NCBI GenBank assembly: GCA_900074885.1
Contig: FJUW01000001.1
Coordinates: forward strand, 186,001-250,000
Reading direction: 5' to 3'
Source of the DNA: Rhynchosporium graminicola
Taxonomy: Eukaryota; Ascomycota; Leotiomycetes; Helotiales; Ploettnerulaceae
DNA: 64,000 nt
Part shown: one piece after another, positions 11,400-21,726 of the stretch
Layout of the letters: every line of letters starts with the position of its first letter
Position numbering within the stretch: the first letter of the stretch is position 1
Notes under the pieces: generated by a model
Database searches by the model: none
What the model was told of the DNA's origin: nothing
Seen by the model: only the letters and a program-made list of their open reading frames with translations
Program-made: the position numbers and the translations under genes

Positions 11400-12790
11400 A
11401 CTGGCGGCCCATAGTAGAGAAGTGACGAAGGCCCACGATGTACGATGTGCAACAAATATAAGGCTTCGTATATACGAAGTACTCATAACCAATGGCTTCT
11501 ATTGTGTAGCGCCAAAGAGCGTACGGGTATGCAAAAGCAACCAACCTGTTTTGAACTTTTGAGATTTCCATATATCACTCAACCAACCTCGATAGCAGAA
11601 GAAAGACTGCCACGCCTGCATATTTTTCGACCAGCTCGCACAATTCGAGCATTGTGGCAGCGGAGAGAGGAGACGGACGACGGCCCCGACCGGCGACGCC
11701 ACTTGCGATGTGCAACAAAACCTCGCTTAATTTTCGAAACTCAAAATCTCAAATACAAACAACGACGCAAGTGAGAGAGTGAGAGGCTTAGGACGATTAA
11801 GCAGGTGTATTTGCAGATGTATAAGGTGCAAAGTTTCACTCACATCAGCGTCACGATATCTACCTATAAAATATAGTTAATTCTGAAATTATCTTCTTCT
11901 CCCGGCAGTATGACGCCCGAGGTTGAAGCCAGCTGGCAGATATCTGGCGAAGGTCGATGAGCGACGGCAGACTGGGACGGGTATCAAATTCACCCAAATT
12001 CATTTCGACCAGCAGAGGAAAGCCGAGAAGACGGTGCTGGAACGGAAGAGGGAGAATGCGAAGGGCGCCACCTGAGAGGGCCCAAGAATCCGACGGCGCG
12101 GGCCGACCCCAGAGTTGGCGATAGGGACAGCCTAACGCTACGGCAATAGCGCGGCCGATCCAAGATTTGAAGAAACCGAGGAATTATGAATTGATAGCTT
12201 GGCCGATTTTAGAGATTGAAAACGCGGCTATCCCAGAAGTTGATAGCGCCGCCGAGCCAAAGGCTGATGGCGCGAATCGCCCGAAAAAGTCCACAAGGAC
12301 CATGATGTACGATGTGCAACAAATAAAGGGCTCTGGACTTGGATTTTTTACAATTAATCGCTTCTATTTTAGCACCCCAAAGACAATGTGTTGGCACTGA
12401 GTTATTAATCAAGTAGATCAAGTGAGGACCCGCTCGATTAGAACGCTTAAGAGGCTTCTTTGGCCTTTATCTCTTCTTTAAGTTACACAGAAATCATACC
12501 AGAAATATCGATATGTACAACACCCCCTGCTATACCGACAGAATGTGCGATACCAACCTGTTCCCAAGACTTTCACGTACCGCTCGACTGAAGTCAAGAG
12601 CAGAAGACGATATAGCAGACATGAGTCTTTTTTCGACCAGCTTATACAACTTGAGTGTTATGATAAGAGAGGGCAAAGACAACGACGACGACGGTCGCCA
12701 GATGCGATGTGCAACAAAATCTTGCTTATTTTTGAAACGCAAATACTCGAATATAAGCGATGACACGAGTCAAAAAGGAGAAGACAAGTT
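11400..12790 (+). repeat. Local duplication: 11400-11790 copied at about 12290-12790
   Basis: Two segments share order and sequence. Each begins with a CACGATGTACGATGTGCAACAAAT-like motif (11434, 12301). A conserved tract follows (GGCTTCTATTGTGTAGCGCC at about 11491 against CGCTTCTATTTTAGCACCCC at about 12360), then a TTTTCGACCAGCT tract (11626; 12629). Both end with a second motif copy in TGCGATGTGCAACAAAA context (11705; 12703) followed by a similar TTTTYGAAACNCAAA tail. The copies have diverged by substitutions and indels, mostly transitions, so the duplication is old. Confidence 0.65.
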
Positions 12791-15286
12791 CAACATGCAG
12801 GTTCATATACAAGTACAGACCATTCTGTTGTACTGTTTTAGTGGTGGTGCGTGTTCCATGTACCGCAGTCTCACAGATAATGCGTATTGAGATTGTCGTG
12901 TTTTTTCGATCAGATGATCCTCGAAGATGGGACGTCCTCAGGGCACAACAGCGAGGTTTAGAATCTACTTTGCTGTGCCTAAATTTGGCAGAGGTCGAGG
13001 AGCGGTAATTGACTACGACAAATAACGAAGTTTTAAGCAAACCGAACAAAAGCGGAGAGCGAGGTAATAATGCAGCAGTTGAAGCGAGAGACAAAAACAG
13101 TGGAAGGCGAGAACGAAGGGTCGATCTCAGATGATGCAAGAAATTGAACGCATGGCTGCTCCGAAGACTGACAGCGCGCAATACATGAAGAACAAGAGCT
13201 GGGCCGACTCCCTCCACCCCCAGCCTCTAAAAAAAAAGAGCCGGAAAGCGTGGCCAACCTAAAGACTGTCAGCTAAGCTAACCACTTGATACTGTCAGCT
13301 CGGCCGACTTCGAAATTTCCATAGCTTGGCTGACCTAAAGACTCGGCGTGGCCGACCCAAAATAATGATAGTGAAGCCGATCTAAATATTAGCAGCTCGA
13401 CCGACCCTAGAGACTGACAGCGCGGCCAAATCAGACCTCAACGACCTAGCGGCCGACCAAAAAAGTCGACAAGGGCCAGGATGTACGATGTGCAACAAAA
13501 CTTCATTAGGCGACTAATTCGCAGAAGCCAAGAGAAATACAGATTGCCTAAAGACAACAACATGGCACGGCCGACCCAAAATTTGACGAGACAGATATCC
13601 CAGATACCAACGGCGCGAGCGGCCGACCAAAAAAGTCGATAAGGGTCACGGTGTACGATATGCAACAAAACCTCGTCAGAAGTCTGACTGACTCACAAAA
13701 GGTGAGAAGAAACATGGACAACCTAAAGACTGCAGACAGTGGCGCGGACAGGCCAGAATCCGACGAGACGGAACCCAGAGACCGACGGTAAGGCCAGCAG
13801 AATTTGACTTTAAAGACAAGCCAAAATTTGATAGCGCGGCCAAAGAAAGGTTGACGAGACAGATTTCCACAGCGCGGCCGATCTGAAAATTTACGAGACA
13901 GGCAAGTCGAACACTGACAGCGGACTGCCAAAAATTTGACGAGACATAAAAGCGAAAGACTGATAGCGCGTCCAACATAAAGATTGCGATGCAAAGACAA
14001 GCCAAAGACAGATGGCGTGTCCAATTTAAAGATTAACGAGACAGACAGGCCAAAAACCGACCGCAGCCTACTAAAAACTTGACGGGCAGAGAAGCCAAAT
14101 ACTGATGGTGCGGTCAACCAAAATTCAACAAGACATATGTCCCATATACTGACGGCGTGGCCAGCCGCCAACCCAAGAAATTGACCGCGCAAATGGCTCC
14201 AAAAGGTCGACAAGAAACATGATATGCGATATGCAACAAATTCTTGTTAAAAGCTCGACTAGCGAGCAGAAAATAACAATAAAGTACCGATAAGCGACTG
14301 AGTAAAAGAGTGAAGGGGTGAGGGGTGAGGGGGTAAGGCCATAAGCAGGAATGCGGACAGATGCAAATAGGATTGATCAGTCCACTAGTAGCGGCGTGGC
14401 GTCCGATTGCAACAGACAATATATATTCAAATCAGTGTGCTATGACGAAAACAAGCAAGACAAGAAGAGAGGAGGGCGGCCAAGCAGGAGAGCGGGCGGA
14501 CAGAAAGAAAGAAAAATGGTGAATGCGAAGATAGCTACGCGTACCTATAGATATTAGTAGATCCAAGTTTCAGAAAGAAAACGAATAGCGACTTTGATGA
14601 ATTTCAGATACATACCAAAGCAACACTATTATGATGAGTCTGTTGCAAGAACCTTGATGTTAAAAGCCTAATTGAGACAGCGACAGGCGATGGTGTGGTG
14701 CAAGAGGTCCTTTGGGATCCTTCTACGCTTTCTCAAAATATACAATTTCAGATCGTCATGATGAGAGACGACAGGTGAGAAAGAGAGAGACGATGCTAAA
14801 GTAGAGGAGGAGCGTTAGGCCATTCAAGAGACGACGAATCAGACGACGCCACTTAACTTTGTAAAGTGAAGAGATGGCGAACCACCTACGACGCCCAAAA
14901 TAAGTAACAATCGTACAACCTGGTCGACTAACTCAACCCGAGCGAAAAATATATTGGCAATACAGCCGACCTCAGTCAGCTCCGCCGACTTGAAAGACTA
15001 CGCAGCGCGGCCGACCTACAGAAGCTAACGGACTGCGCGTGGGCCTTCCAAAAAAAGCCAACAACAACAACAACCACGCTATACGATATGCAACAAAAGC
15101 ACATTGGAGATTTGGAGAGTGCAATCCAATCTAATCCTAATCATATTTGAGATTTTATCTCCAAAAGATCCGACGACGTACTTTATTTGGGGAAGGAAGG
15201 AAAGTCCGAGGAGGCGAGGCGAGGCGCGACGAGCCACCAGGTTGATTGGATTTAGCTTTTGTTGGAGATGCGAGATAAGTGATTGG

Positions 15287-15319
15287 GTGGGTAGGTAGGT
15301 AGGTAGGTAGGTAGGTAGG
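15287..15319. repeat. (GTAG)n microsatellite
   Basis: About eight tandem GTAG/GGTA tetranucleotides. Simple sequence with no further role visible. Confidence 0.9.
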
Positions 15320-15800
15320 GGGATGGAGTATTTGGGACCTGCCTACAGGACCTTGTTCAGGATTGGAACCGCGCATGAGTAGGTAAGTTTGCCTCCTAGC
15401 TCTTGCTAGAAATAAATAGCTGGGTCGCCCGCCCTGTTTCTTGCGAGACGCAACAAAACATCGCTTAAACCGCACCAACCTAAATTCTCGCCTATCAAAC
15501 TCTAAAGTGGCAAGTGAACAACACTAACGTTGAGAGAATCACATTACAATCGTCACGGACACAGAAGATGAAAGTTATGGGAGAAGTGCTTGCAGAAAAA
15601 GATCGTTTGGTATTTGGTCATGCTATCATAATAGTACAGTTGTAGTCAGTCATTAAGCCCCATCCACCCATGCATTCCATCGCTTTGTTTTTTTGAAGAA
15701 AAAGGCGTGCCGATTACGAGGTACACTCTCTTCGGGTATCCATATGCATGCATGGGCGCTGGGCACATTCCGAATTCCAAATCTCTGTCAGAGGAGTGCT

Positions 15801-16923
15801 CTACTTGTGGGTGGCGTTACCCATGTAGGTCTTCGAACCGTCACGGTCGGAGTCTACGCGCTAAAATAAATGTCAGTATCATTATTTTTGAGAGATGATG
15901 GTACAGGCAAACATACAGGGTCTAGCTTGTTCATCATGTCGCTGTTGTGAGGTCCAGCGGTGTTCTGGGCGGTACCAGATCCGGCTGTTGCGTGTGATCC
16001 CGAAGCGCCGAAGACACCTCCGGTAGCCGCACCGTGTCTGTTTCCCTTTCCATCTAAATCGCTGTCCACGCGAGGGTCTGCTTGATTCGCGAGGTTGGAG
16101 TTATGCGGGCCAGCGTTCGTGGACGAGGAGATGCCACCGTGAGTTCCGGTGTGAGTGCTCCCAGAGTGGTTGCCGGCGTGAGTGCCAGTGAGACCGGAAG
16201 AACCAGTCAATCCTGAAGTACCGTGGGTGTTGTGAGTGTTGTGAGTGTTTGAGAGGTCAGAATCAATTCTGGGGTCAGCTCTATTGGCCATGTTCGATGA
16301 GTGAGGGCCAGCGGTTGTGGTGGATGAACCGTAGCCAGTGTTCGATGAACCGAGTCCGCTGCTGTGGGTGTTTGAGCCGAGTCCAGAGCTGTGTGTGTTG
16401 GATCCAATACCGCTGCCAGTCAAGCCAGTGCCGTGAGTGTTGTGGGTGTTTGACAGGTCGCTGTCAACTCTTGGGTCTGCCTTATTGGCCATGTTGGAGG
16501 AGTGTGGGCCGGCAGTGGTGTTGGAAGAACCCAATCCAGTAGAGTGGGTGTTGGAACCAATACCAGTACCAGTAGAGTGTGTGTTGGAGCCGAGACCAGT
16601 GGCATGAGTAGTGTTGGAACCTAATCCAGTGGTGTGTCCAGCACGTCCATCTCTGTCGGAATCAATTCTGGGGTCTGGGAGGTGTTGTTAGTCTTGTTGA
16701 AAAGCCTGCAGGGGGGAATCGGTAACATACCAGCCTTGTTGGCGGCGTTCGAATCATGTGGACCGTGGTTGGTCGATCCAGCAAGAGCGGAAGTTGTGTT
16801 GTGGTTTCCAGTCACACCAGTGCCGTGGGTGCCGGTAGTGCTGGTCGTGCCGGTGGTGTGAGTGGTAGAATCAGTCTTGTCGTGGTGGAGCATGTCCTTG
16901 ACTTTGTTGACGATTCCAGACAT
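15801..16923 (-). CDS. Repetitive hydrophilic (hydrophilin/LEA-like) protein, 336 aa
   Basis: Exons (minus strand) are 16731-16923, 15917-16674 and 15801-15860, with 56-nt introns, both starting GTATGT. All joins keep frame. The protein is rich in Gly, Thr, Ser, His and Asn. It contains repeats of a block like AGPHSSNMANKADPRVDSD (four full copies plus the N-terminal and C-terminal versions) separated by GLGSNTHSTG-type linkers. It ends in KLDPRVDSDRDGSKTYMGN. There is no signal peptide or TM segment. Composition suggests an intrinsically disordered, water-binding stress protein, but that is inference; I do not know a biochemical role for the block. The start MSGIVNKVKDML looks like the family N terminus and is preceded by a promoter with TTGA repeats (16965-16985) and a long CT tract. 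It is the only convincing gene inside the repeat island. Confidence 0.8.
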
Positions 16924-17170
16924 GATGAAGGTTGGTGGGTTGTTTGTTTGGTTGGTAAGGTGATTGATTGATTGATTGATTGATTGTTGAAGTGTTTGAA
17001 TATTGTAGTGTTCAAGAAGAGTGAAGATGAGATTGGTATGAAGAGGAACCAAACTTGTAGAGGTGGTAGAAGAGGTCTTATATATCAAATCCTGAACCTC
17101 CTCCTCCTCTCGGCAAGGCAAAACCTGTTTTCCATGCTATCAAGAAGTCAAACTCTTTCTCAAACGCAAT

Positions 17171-17171
<1 letters not shown>

Positions 17172-17215
<44 letters not shown>
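17172..17215. repeat. (TC)n tract upstream of the hydrophilic-protein gene
   Basis: Roughly 20 CT dinucleotides in a row, about 250 bp upstream of the start codon at 16923. CT-rich tracts are common core-promoter elements in filamentous fungi (on the coding strand this reads GA-rich), so a regulatory role is possible but not shown. Confidence 0.85.
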
Positions 17216-17216
<1 letters not shown>

Positions 17217-19368
17217 ACACCCACCGAAACTCATCATTCTCATCATCAAAGGACAAATGGCGCAATGCCATTCCAAGTACATCCCCTCATCTTCGTCATA
17301 ACCCCATAACAAACCCTGCCTGCTGCCCCTCCTCCCGTAACAGACGACCCCGCAGATCTGAATCCCCTGCCCCTTCGCGATGCCCGGTCTCGACTCTTGA
17401 GCCAGTCACTGACTGTACTGGACTGTATATCCAGCCCAGTCTCGTCAGTTTAACCTAATCTCATCTTAGCCTGCCGAATCATTGGCTGGATCATTAGATC
17501 GAGACCTGACTCTTGATGGTGGTGGTGCCAACAATTGGTGCGGCACCTTGGGTACTGGGTACGTACTTTCTTGATATTCCGTACCAACTAATTAAGTGGA
17601 GCCGACGGGAAGCATGACATATGTGACTGACAGGCGAAAGAGTGCCTCAAACCCCGTCGGAAACTACTTACTTAGTAATAGGCTAATACAGTAGCACTCG
17701 TCATAGGGCCCTGTGGCTGAACGTCATAGCCGCCCATGTGGCTGGCTGCTTCTCTCACCAATCCAGAAGAGCTGATCCTCGCATGATCTGCAAATCAAGG
17801 TTCTGCTTCTGGTTCCGGGCCGATTGAGATAATTGGAGGAGCAAAACGTGGTTGATCAGAGAGGAAGCTCTGGCTCTGACTAAATACACCCCCACCCGCA
17901 CTAATCTCAATTGCACCTTCCTACTGATTGATCAGGCAGAACCGCCACATCTACAGCAAAACCCTACCTGCCCCACTTATTATGCACAGGAAGGAAGTGC
18001 TCAAGTGTGGCGGTGCAAGGCAAGGTAAGATGAAGCCACTTTATGTCATCAGCCAATGACGGACTGACTTGGATGTCTGAAACTCAATCCGTCCCGATTA
18101 TCCTCGTGGGCAAGAAAGAAAACTTGCTTGCTACACGGAGGATTACACGCCTCATCCCCGTGTCAGAGAGCCTCGCTGACTTCCGTGTTTCGAGATATTC
18201 CAGCTTATGATGTCAGATGACGTCGAAGGGTTTCGTGCTTGGGGGGTCTGGATGCCTTGTCATCCAACCGCTTATCTTGGATGCTTGATTTGCTGCTGCT
18301 GGTCATACATACTGCTTCGCTTTGCTTTGTTTACCAACAGAGGGGTCATCTCAGTCCGGAGTCCTGAGATCTTCAAGACCTGTCTCCAGTTTTTGCGTCA
18401 CTCGTTCTATACTTAGTAACACCGTGTACGAATTCGACGTCTCAACATCACTTCGCTGGGACAAATTGATTGCTATTCAGGCAGATTTCCGAAACCTCAC
18501 GATTGGAAGGATAACTCTTGCAGCCGACTCTCCGATGGAAGCCGTGGCCCCACCTACATCCAAGTTTTTGTACCGGGAACCATGAAATGTTGCCATTCTC
18601 GAAGGTTCTACACGGAACAATGCAACGCACGCGGAAGTACAGATTGGCAAGGACGTCTAGACCTGGCTGTATGGGGATCACCCCATTCTTCGTTCGGACT
18701 TTTGAAAGGCTACAAAGATTTTGAAGTTAGCGATGAGGATGTAGGCCGGAGACCCCACGTAATAAATAAGCCTGATCAACACATCCAAACAAACAAAACC
18801 TGGTTTCGAAGCAGTCTCAACTGGGGCAAGGCGACCAACGCGCCGTGTCAAATTTGCTCATGTCTTGAGTACAAGCTTGGTCGGCTTTGTGTCCGTGAAA
18901 GAACACCGAACCTGTCTCGGATTTTGTTTGACAAGAACCGGATTTCCAAGGTAAAATTCTGGAATAATTACAAGCGTCCCAAAACTCACTTACTCAGAGG
19001 TCCTAACGTGCTCATGACTTGTGAATCAAGGCCATCAATGTGCGAGTTCTTGCATCTGCAATAGGCTCTCAACCTCGGTCATGAAAGTTCTGAATGAAGA
19101 AGGAATCTTGGTGATTTTTGGTCGTCAGCTGAGCGAAGTAACTTTATTCTCTCAATTCTGCGATGTCTCCTTCTCAACGGCTTTCTGTCTTTTACCTCCT
19201 CAGCATCGAAGAACTCCTTCAATGTCCGATGTCTTCTCTTCTGTAGTCTTTCTGCTTTCACGGGTGCTTGGGCGAGGGGAACAGGTAGCTTCTTCTGTTT
19301 GTCTCTCTTATCCCTTCCCGTATCTTTGTTTCAGAGGTCACCCCCTTCCGAACTTATAGTATTCCCTG
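17216..19368. other. Intergenic, no gene recognised
   Basis: This is a long gene-poor stretch inside the island. A 160-codon frame at 18582-19064 (+) has no recognisable domain, no splice support and poor composition, so I do not call it a gene. Confidence 0.5.
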
Positions 19369-19388
19369 TGCCCTCGAATTCGAGGGCA
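19369..19388. repeat. Perfect 20-bp palindrome
   Basis: The sequence reads TGCCCTCGAA followed by its exact reverse complement TTCGAGGGCA. About 230 bp downstream, at 19618-19635, a perfect 8-bp inverted repeat (AATTGCTC/GAGCAATT, 2-nt spacer) occurs. Together they bracket an AT-rich segment with a TATA-like stretch near 19550. This could be a worn LTR or a dyad protein-binding site; no proof of either. Confidence 0.8.
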
Positions 19389-19843
19389 GTCCTCGGCGTG
19401 GTACTTCGTCAGAAGATAATCTGGTCCCGCAGAGACTTGAGTAGAAGAGTATTCGAGGTATTAAATAAAAGAGAAAGAACCGAGTAGATAAAATCGTAGA
19501 GATAGTAGGGTTTGAGTGTACTGGTCTATCGTATAAAAGGATACGTTATATATATGTCTCTTCTATATCGAAAACTACCCTCTAGCGAAGAGAGGAATAG
19601 CTCAGGAGCCTGTAGTTAATTGCTCGAGAGCAATTGCGTTTCTGATCAGCTCAGACGAATACTAGTTGAAAGTATCGACAGTTCGTAGCTAGCGCCTTGT
19701 ACAGGCTCAGAAATCCATCTTCGCTGGCCGATAGCCTCGAACAAAACATTTCTCAAAGCTAAGTACTTGCATCAGATATTTCAAGAAAAATTTCAGGGCT
19801 GCCCGGTCTGGGATAGAGGGTATAAAATATGACGAGATGGTGT

Positions 19844-20335
19844 CGAGGTTGCACATCGTAGGTCGCGGCAAGCTTGAAATACGTGACAGTGGAGGTGCCT
19901 AGTACCTACAATATTTTGTTGCACGTCGTAAGACAGGGCAAGTTTGAATGGGCACGACAGAGGTGATTAGTATTTACGGTATTTTGTTGCATGTCGTGCA
20001 ACATGGGAAGCTTAAATGGGAACGACAGAGGTGTCCAGTATTTTACGGTATTTTGTTGCATGTCGTAAGACAGCGGAAACTTGAAATGCGTGACGGTGAG
20101 GGTGTCTGACACCTACGATATTCTGTTGCATGTCGTAAGATAGAGCTGGAAGTAGTTGGCGGCGGCGAAAGTTTTTATGATATTTTGTTGCACATCGTAG
20201 GATAGCGGAAGCTTGAAATGCGTGATAACGGAAGTTTTTTGTATTCACGATTTTTTGTTGCATATCGCAAGACAGGGCAAGCTGGAAAGGGGTGATGGCG
20301 AAGTCGTTTGTGACACGAAGCCAAACTTTATATGC
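19844..20335 (-). repeat. 69-bp tandem array carrying the hairpin motif, about 7 copies
   Basis: The string GTTGCA recurs at 19848, 19918, 19986, 20055, 20125, 20187 and 20257, giving spacings of 70, 68, 69, 70, 62 and 70. Each unit runs from a TACGATATTTTGTTGCA-like motif through a CGTAAGACAG...AAGCTTGAAATGCGTGAC body. On the minus strand the motif is the same as in the left arm (ACGAYRTGCAACAAAAT). Two units show perfect arms: TTACG/CGTAA at 20043-20068 and TACGA/TCGTA at 20114-20137. Unit edges are well preserved compared with the left arm, so this array is probably younger. Confidence 0.9.
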
Positions 20336-21726
20336 TATGTAAGTTTTGGTTTATTTATCTGTTAAATGGTTTTTTTGCACGTCGCACAAAAGACAGGAGT
20401 CCGAAGCCGGCGTTGGCGATTGCGATGTGCAACAAACTATTTATACTTCCTCATTTCCATGTTTGTTTATACATGATAAGCGAGGGCTGGTTGCTTTCTG
20501 TTGCACGTCGCACTCCGCGTGCGGCGTGCGGCGTCGCGGGCGGAGGCAGCTGACATCGGCACATTAGGCGCGCTTTGACGTCGCCCGATGCATTGATATA
20601 CTCATTGATAGCACGAAGAAAATAGCGTCGACATCCTACCGTCATACCCAGACTCTGTACTCGTTTTTAGGGTTCTCAAAAGTCGTTATGTCGAGTAGCT
20701 ATCTTGAGTTTTTATCCTCTACCCAGAATTCTTGAATCTGATTTGACGCTTTCATCCTGGCTTTGGCTTCTCTTCGTTTGAGAGGCTGCGCAGCCCGAAT
20801 CCCTCAACAGGGTGATGGCTGAGACTTTTTGCGAAGTGCGAGAAATTATCAATCTCACTGCTTAAGGCACAAAGCTGGATGAGCTCTGCGAACGAAAATT
20901 CTTGTCATATTGTACTCTCCTTATCGTCCGTTCTCGAAGAGAATGCTTCGTATTAGGACTCGGGGTAGGCTCTTCAACTCCTAAATACTTCAAATCGTTG
21001 ATTGAGTGCTGATAATCGCAGACTTCACCATAAAATTTATGAGGCTAGCTATGTCCAAACACTCCACTTTCTCTATACTCCCAAATCGACCAGTGAAGTG
21101 CGTCGGAAGCGTCGTCATCCGATGCAAATGCAAATGCTCGTGTTCATCGTCAGAACTAGTCCAGGTATTTTCTTCATCGCTAGAGAACTTGGCTTCGGAT
21201 GGATTGGCGGAGCTGGGTATGACAGACCACAAGCTATACAGTCTTAGTACTTACTAGATGAAGTCTCGCCACATATTGCAATAAGGACATCGCCAGAACG
21301 ACATTGCGCCTCACCAGCGTCTCACCAGACCAGCGAGCATCGGCCATCTGCTCACAGGGAAGACGTCGTCAGAATGGCGTTATGAGATCGGCGGAGCTCT
21401 GAAGACTACTCACAAGACTGGCGTCGTATGAATAGCAATTCAAAACCGGCGGGACCCCGACTACTGCTTATAGGGACGGCAGAGCCCTACAAAAAGTCGA
21501 TAAGACCCACGACGAACGATGTGCAACAAAACATTTCAATTTTGTTAAAGAAGGTCTGTTACATATCGCGAGAGACAGGGGACGTATTAGAAAGGGAATT
21601 CCGGCGGATATATCGATAAACAGTGATATAATAATAGAAAAAAAGTATTATAGATGAGAAGTAAGTAGTGACGACGTCCTTTCTTCCGGTGCAAATTTCG
21701 GATGAACTAGGGTTCCTTCAACATGG
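20336..21726. repeat. Right end of the repeat island with scattered motif copies
   Basis: Further motif copies occur at about 20371-20388 (minus, lacking the ACA of the loop), 20424 (plus), 20497-20513 (minus, followed by a GC-rich CGTGCGGCGTGCGGCG tract) and 21518 (plus, preceded by the same AAAAAGTCGATAAGACCCAC lead-in as the left arm). No gene was recognised. Diverged units resembling the GC-rich minisatellite may lie at 21290-21500. Confidence 0.6.

Larger units (their letters stand above)
11034..15800 (+). repeat. Left arm of repeat island: hairpin motifs plus decayed minisatellite
   Basis: No credible gene lies here. The stretch carries ten plus-strand copies of a motif close to RCGAYRTGCAACAAAA, starting near 11162, 11444, 11708, 12311, 12706, 13487, 13657, 14228, 15085 and 15445. 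Several have inverted arms around the TGCAACAAAA loop: GCGA/TCGC at 11705-11726 and 15443-15464, ACGA/TCGT at 13655-13676. Five copies (11444, 12311, 13487, 13657, 14228) are preceded by a shared ~35-bp lead-in of the form AAAAAGTCGACAAGGGCCAC. Between them run decayed 24-27 bp units resembling GCGCGGCCGACCYAAAGA, clearest at 12060-12290, 13250-14210 and 14980-15060. A perfect 16-bp palindrome lies at 11464-11479. Nature and origin are unknown. Confidence 0.8.

Noticed and set aside
13548..14213. 221-codon open frame on the minus strand
   Set aside because: It runs straight through the GC-rich minisatellite and two motif copies; its protein is a shadow of the DNA repeat (repeated SVFGLS, CLVKF-like strings) with no family likeness.
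18582..19064. 160-codon open frame on the plus strand
   Set aside because: No domain, no splice support and composition like random DNA.
19369..19850. LTR retrotransposon end
   Set aside because: There is an AT-rich, TATA-like segment and palindromes, but no second copy, primer-binding site or reverse-transcriptase sequence in the window; kept only as a hypothesis.
11162..20500. CRISPR-like look of short repeats with spacers
   Set aside because: Spacing is 60-1000 bp, repeats are imperfect, and the host is a fungus with introns; CRISPR arrays are bacterial or archaeal.
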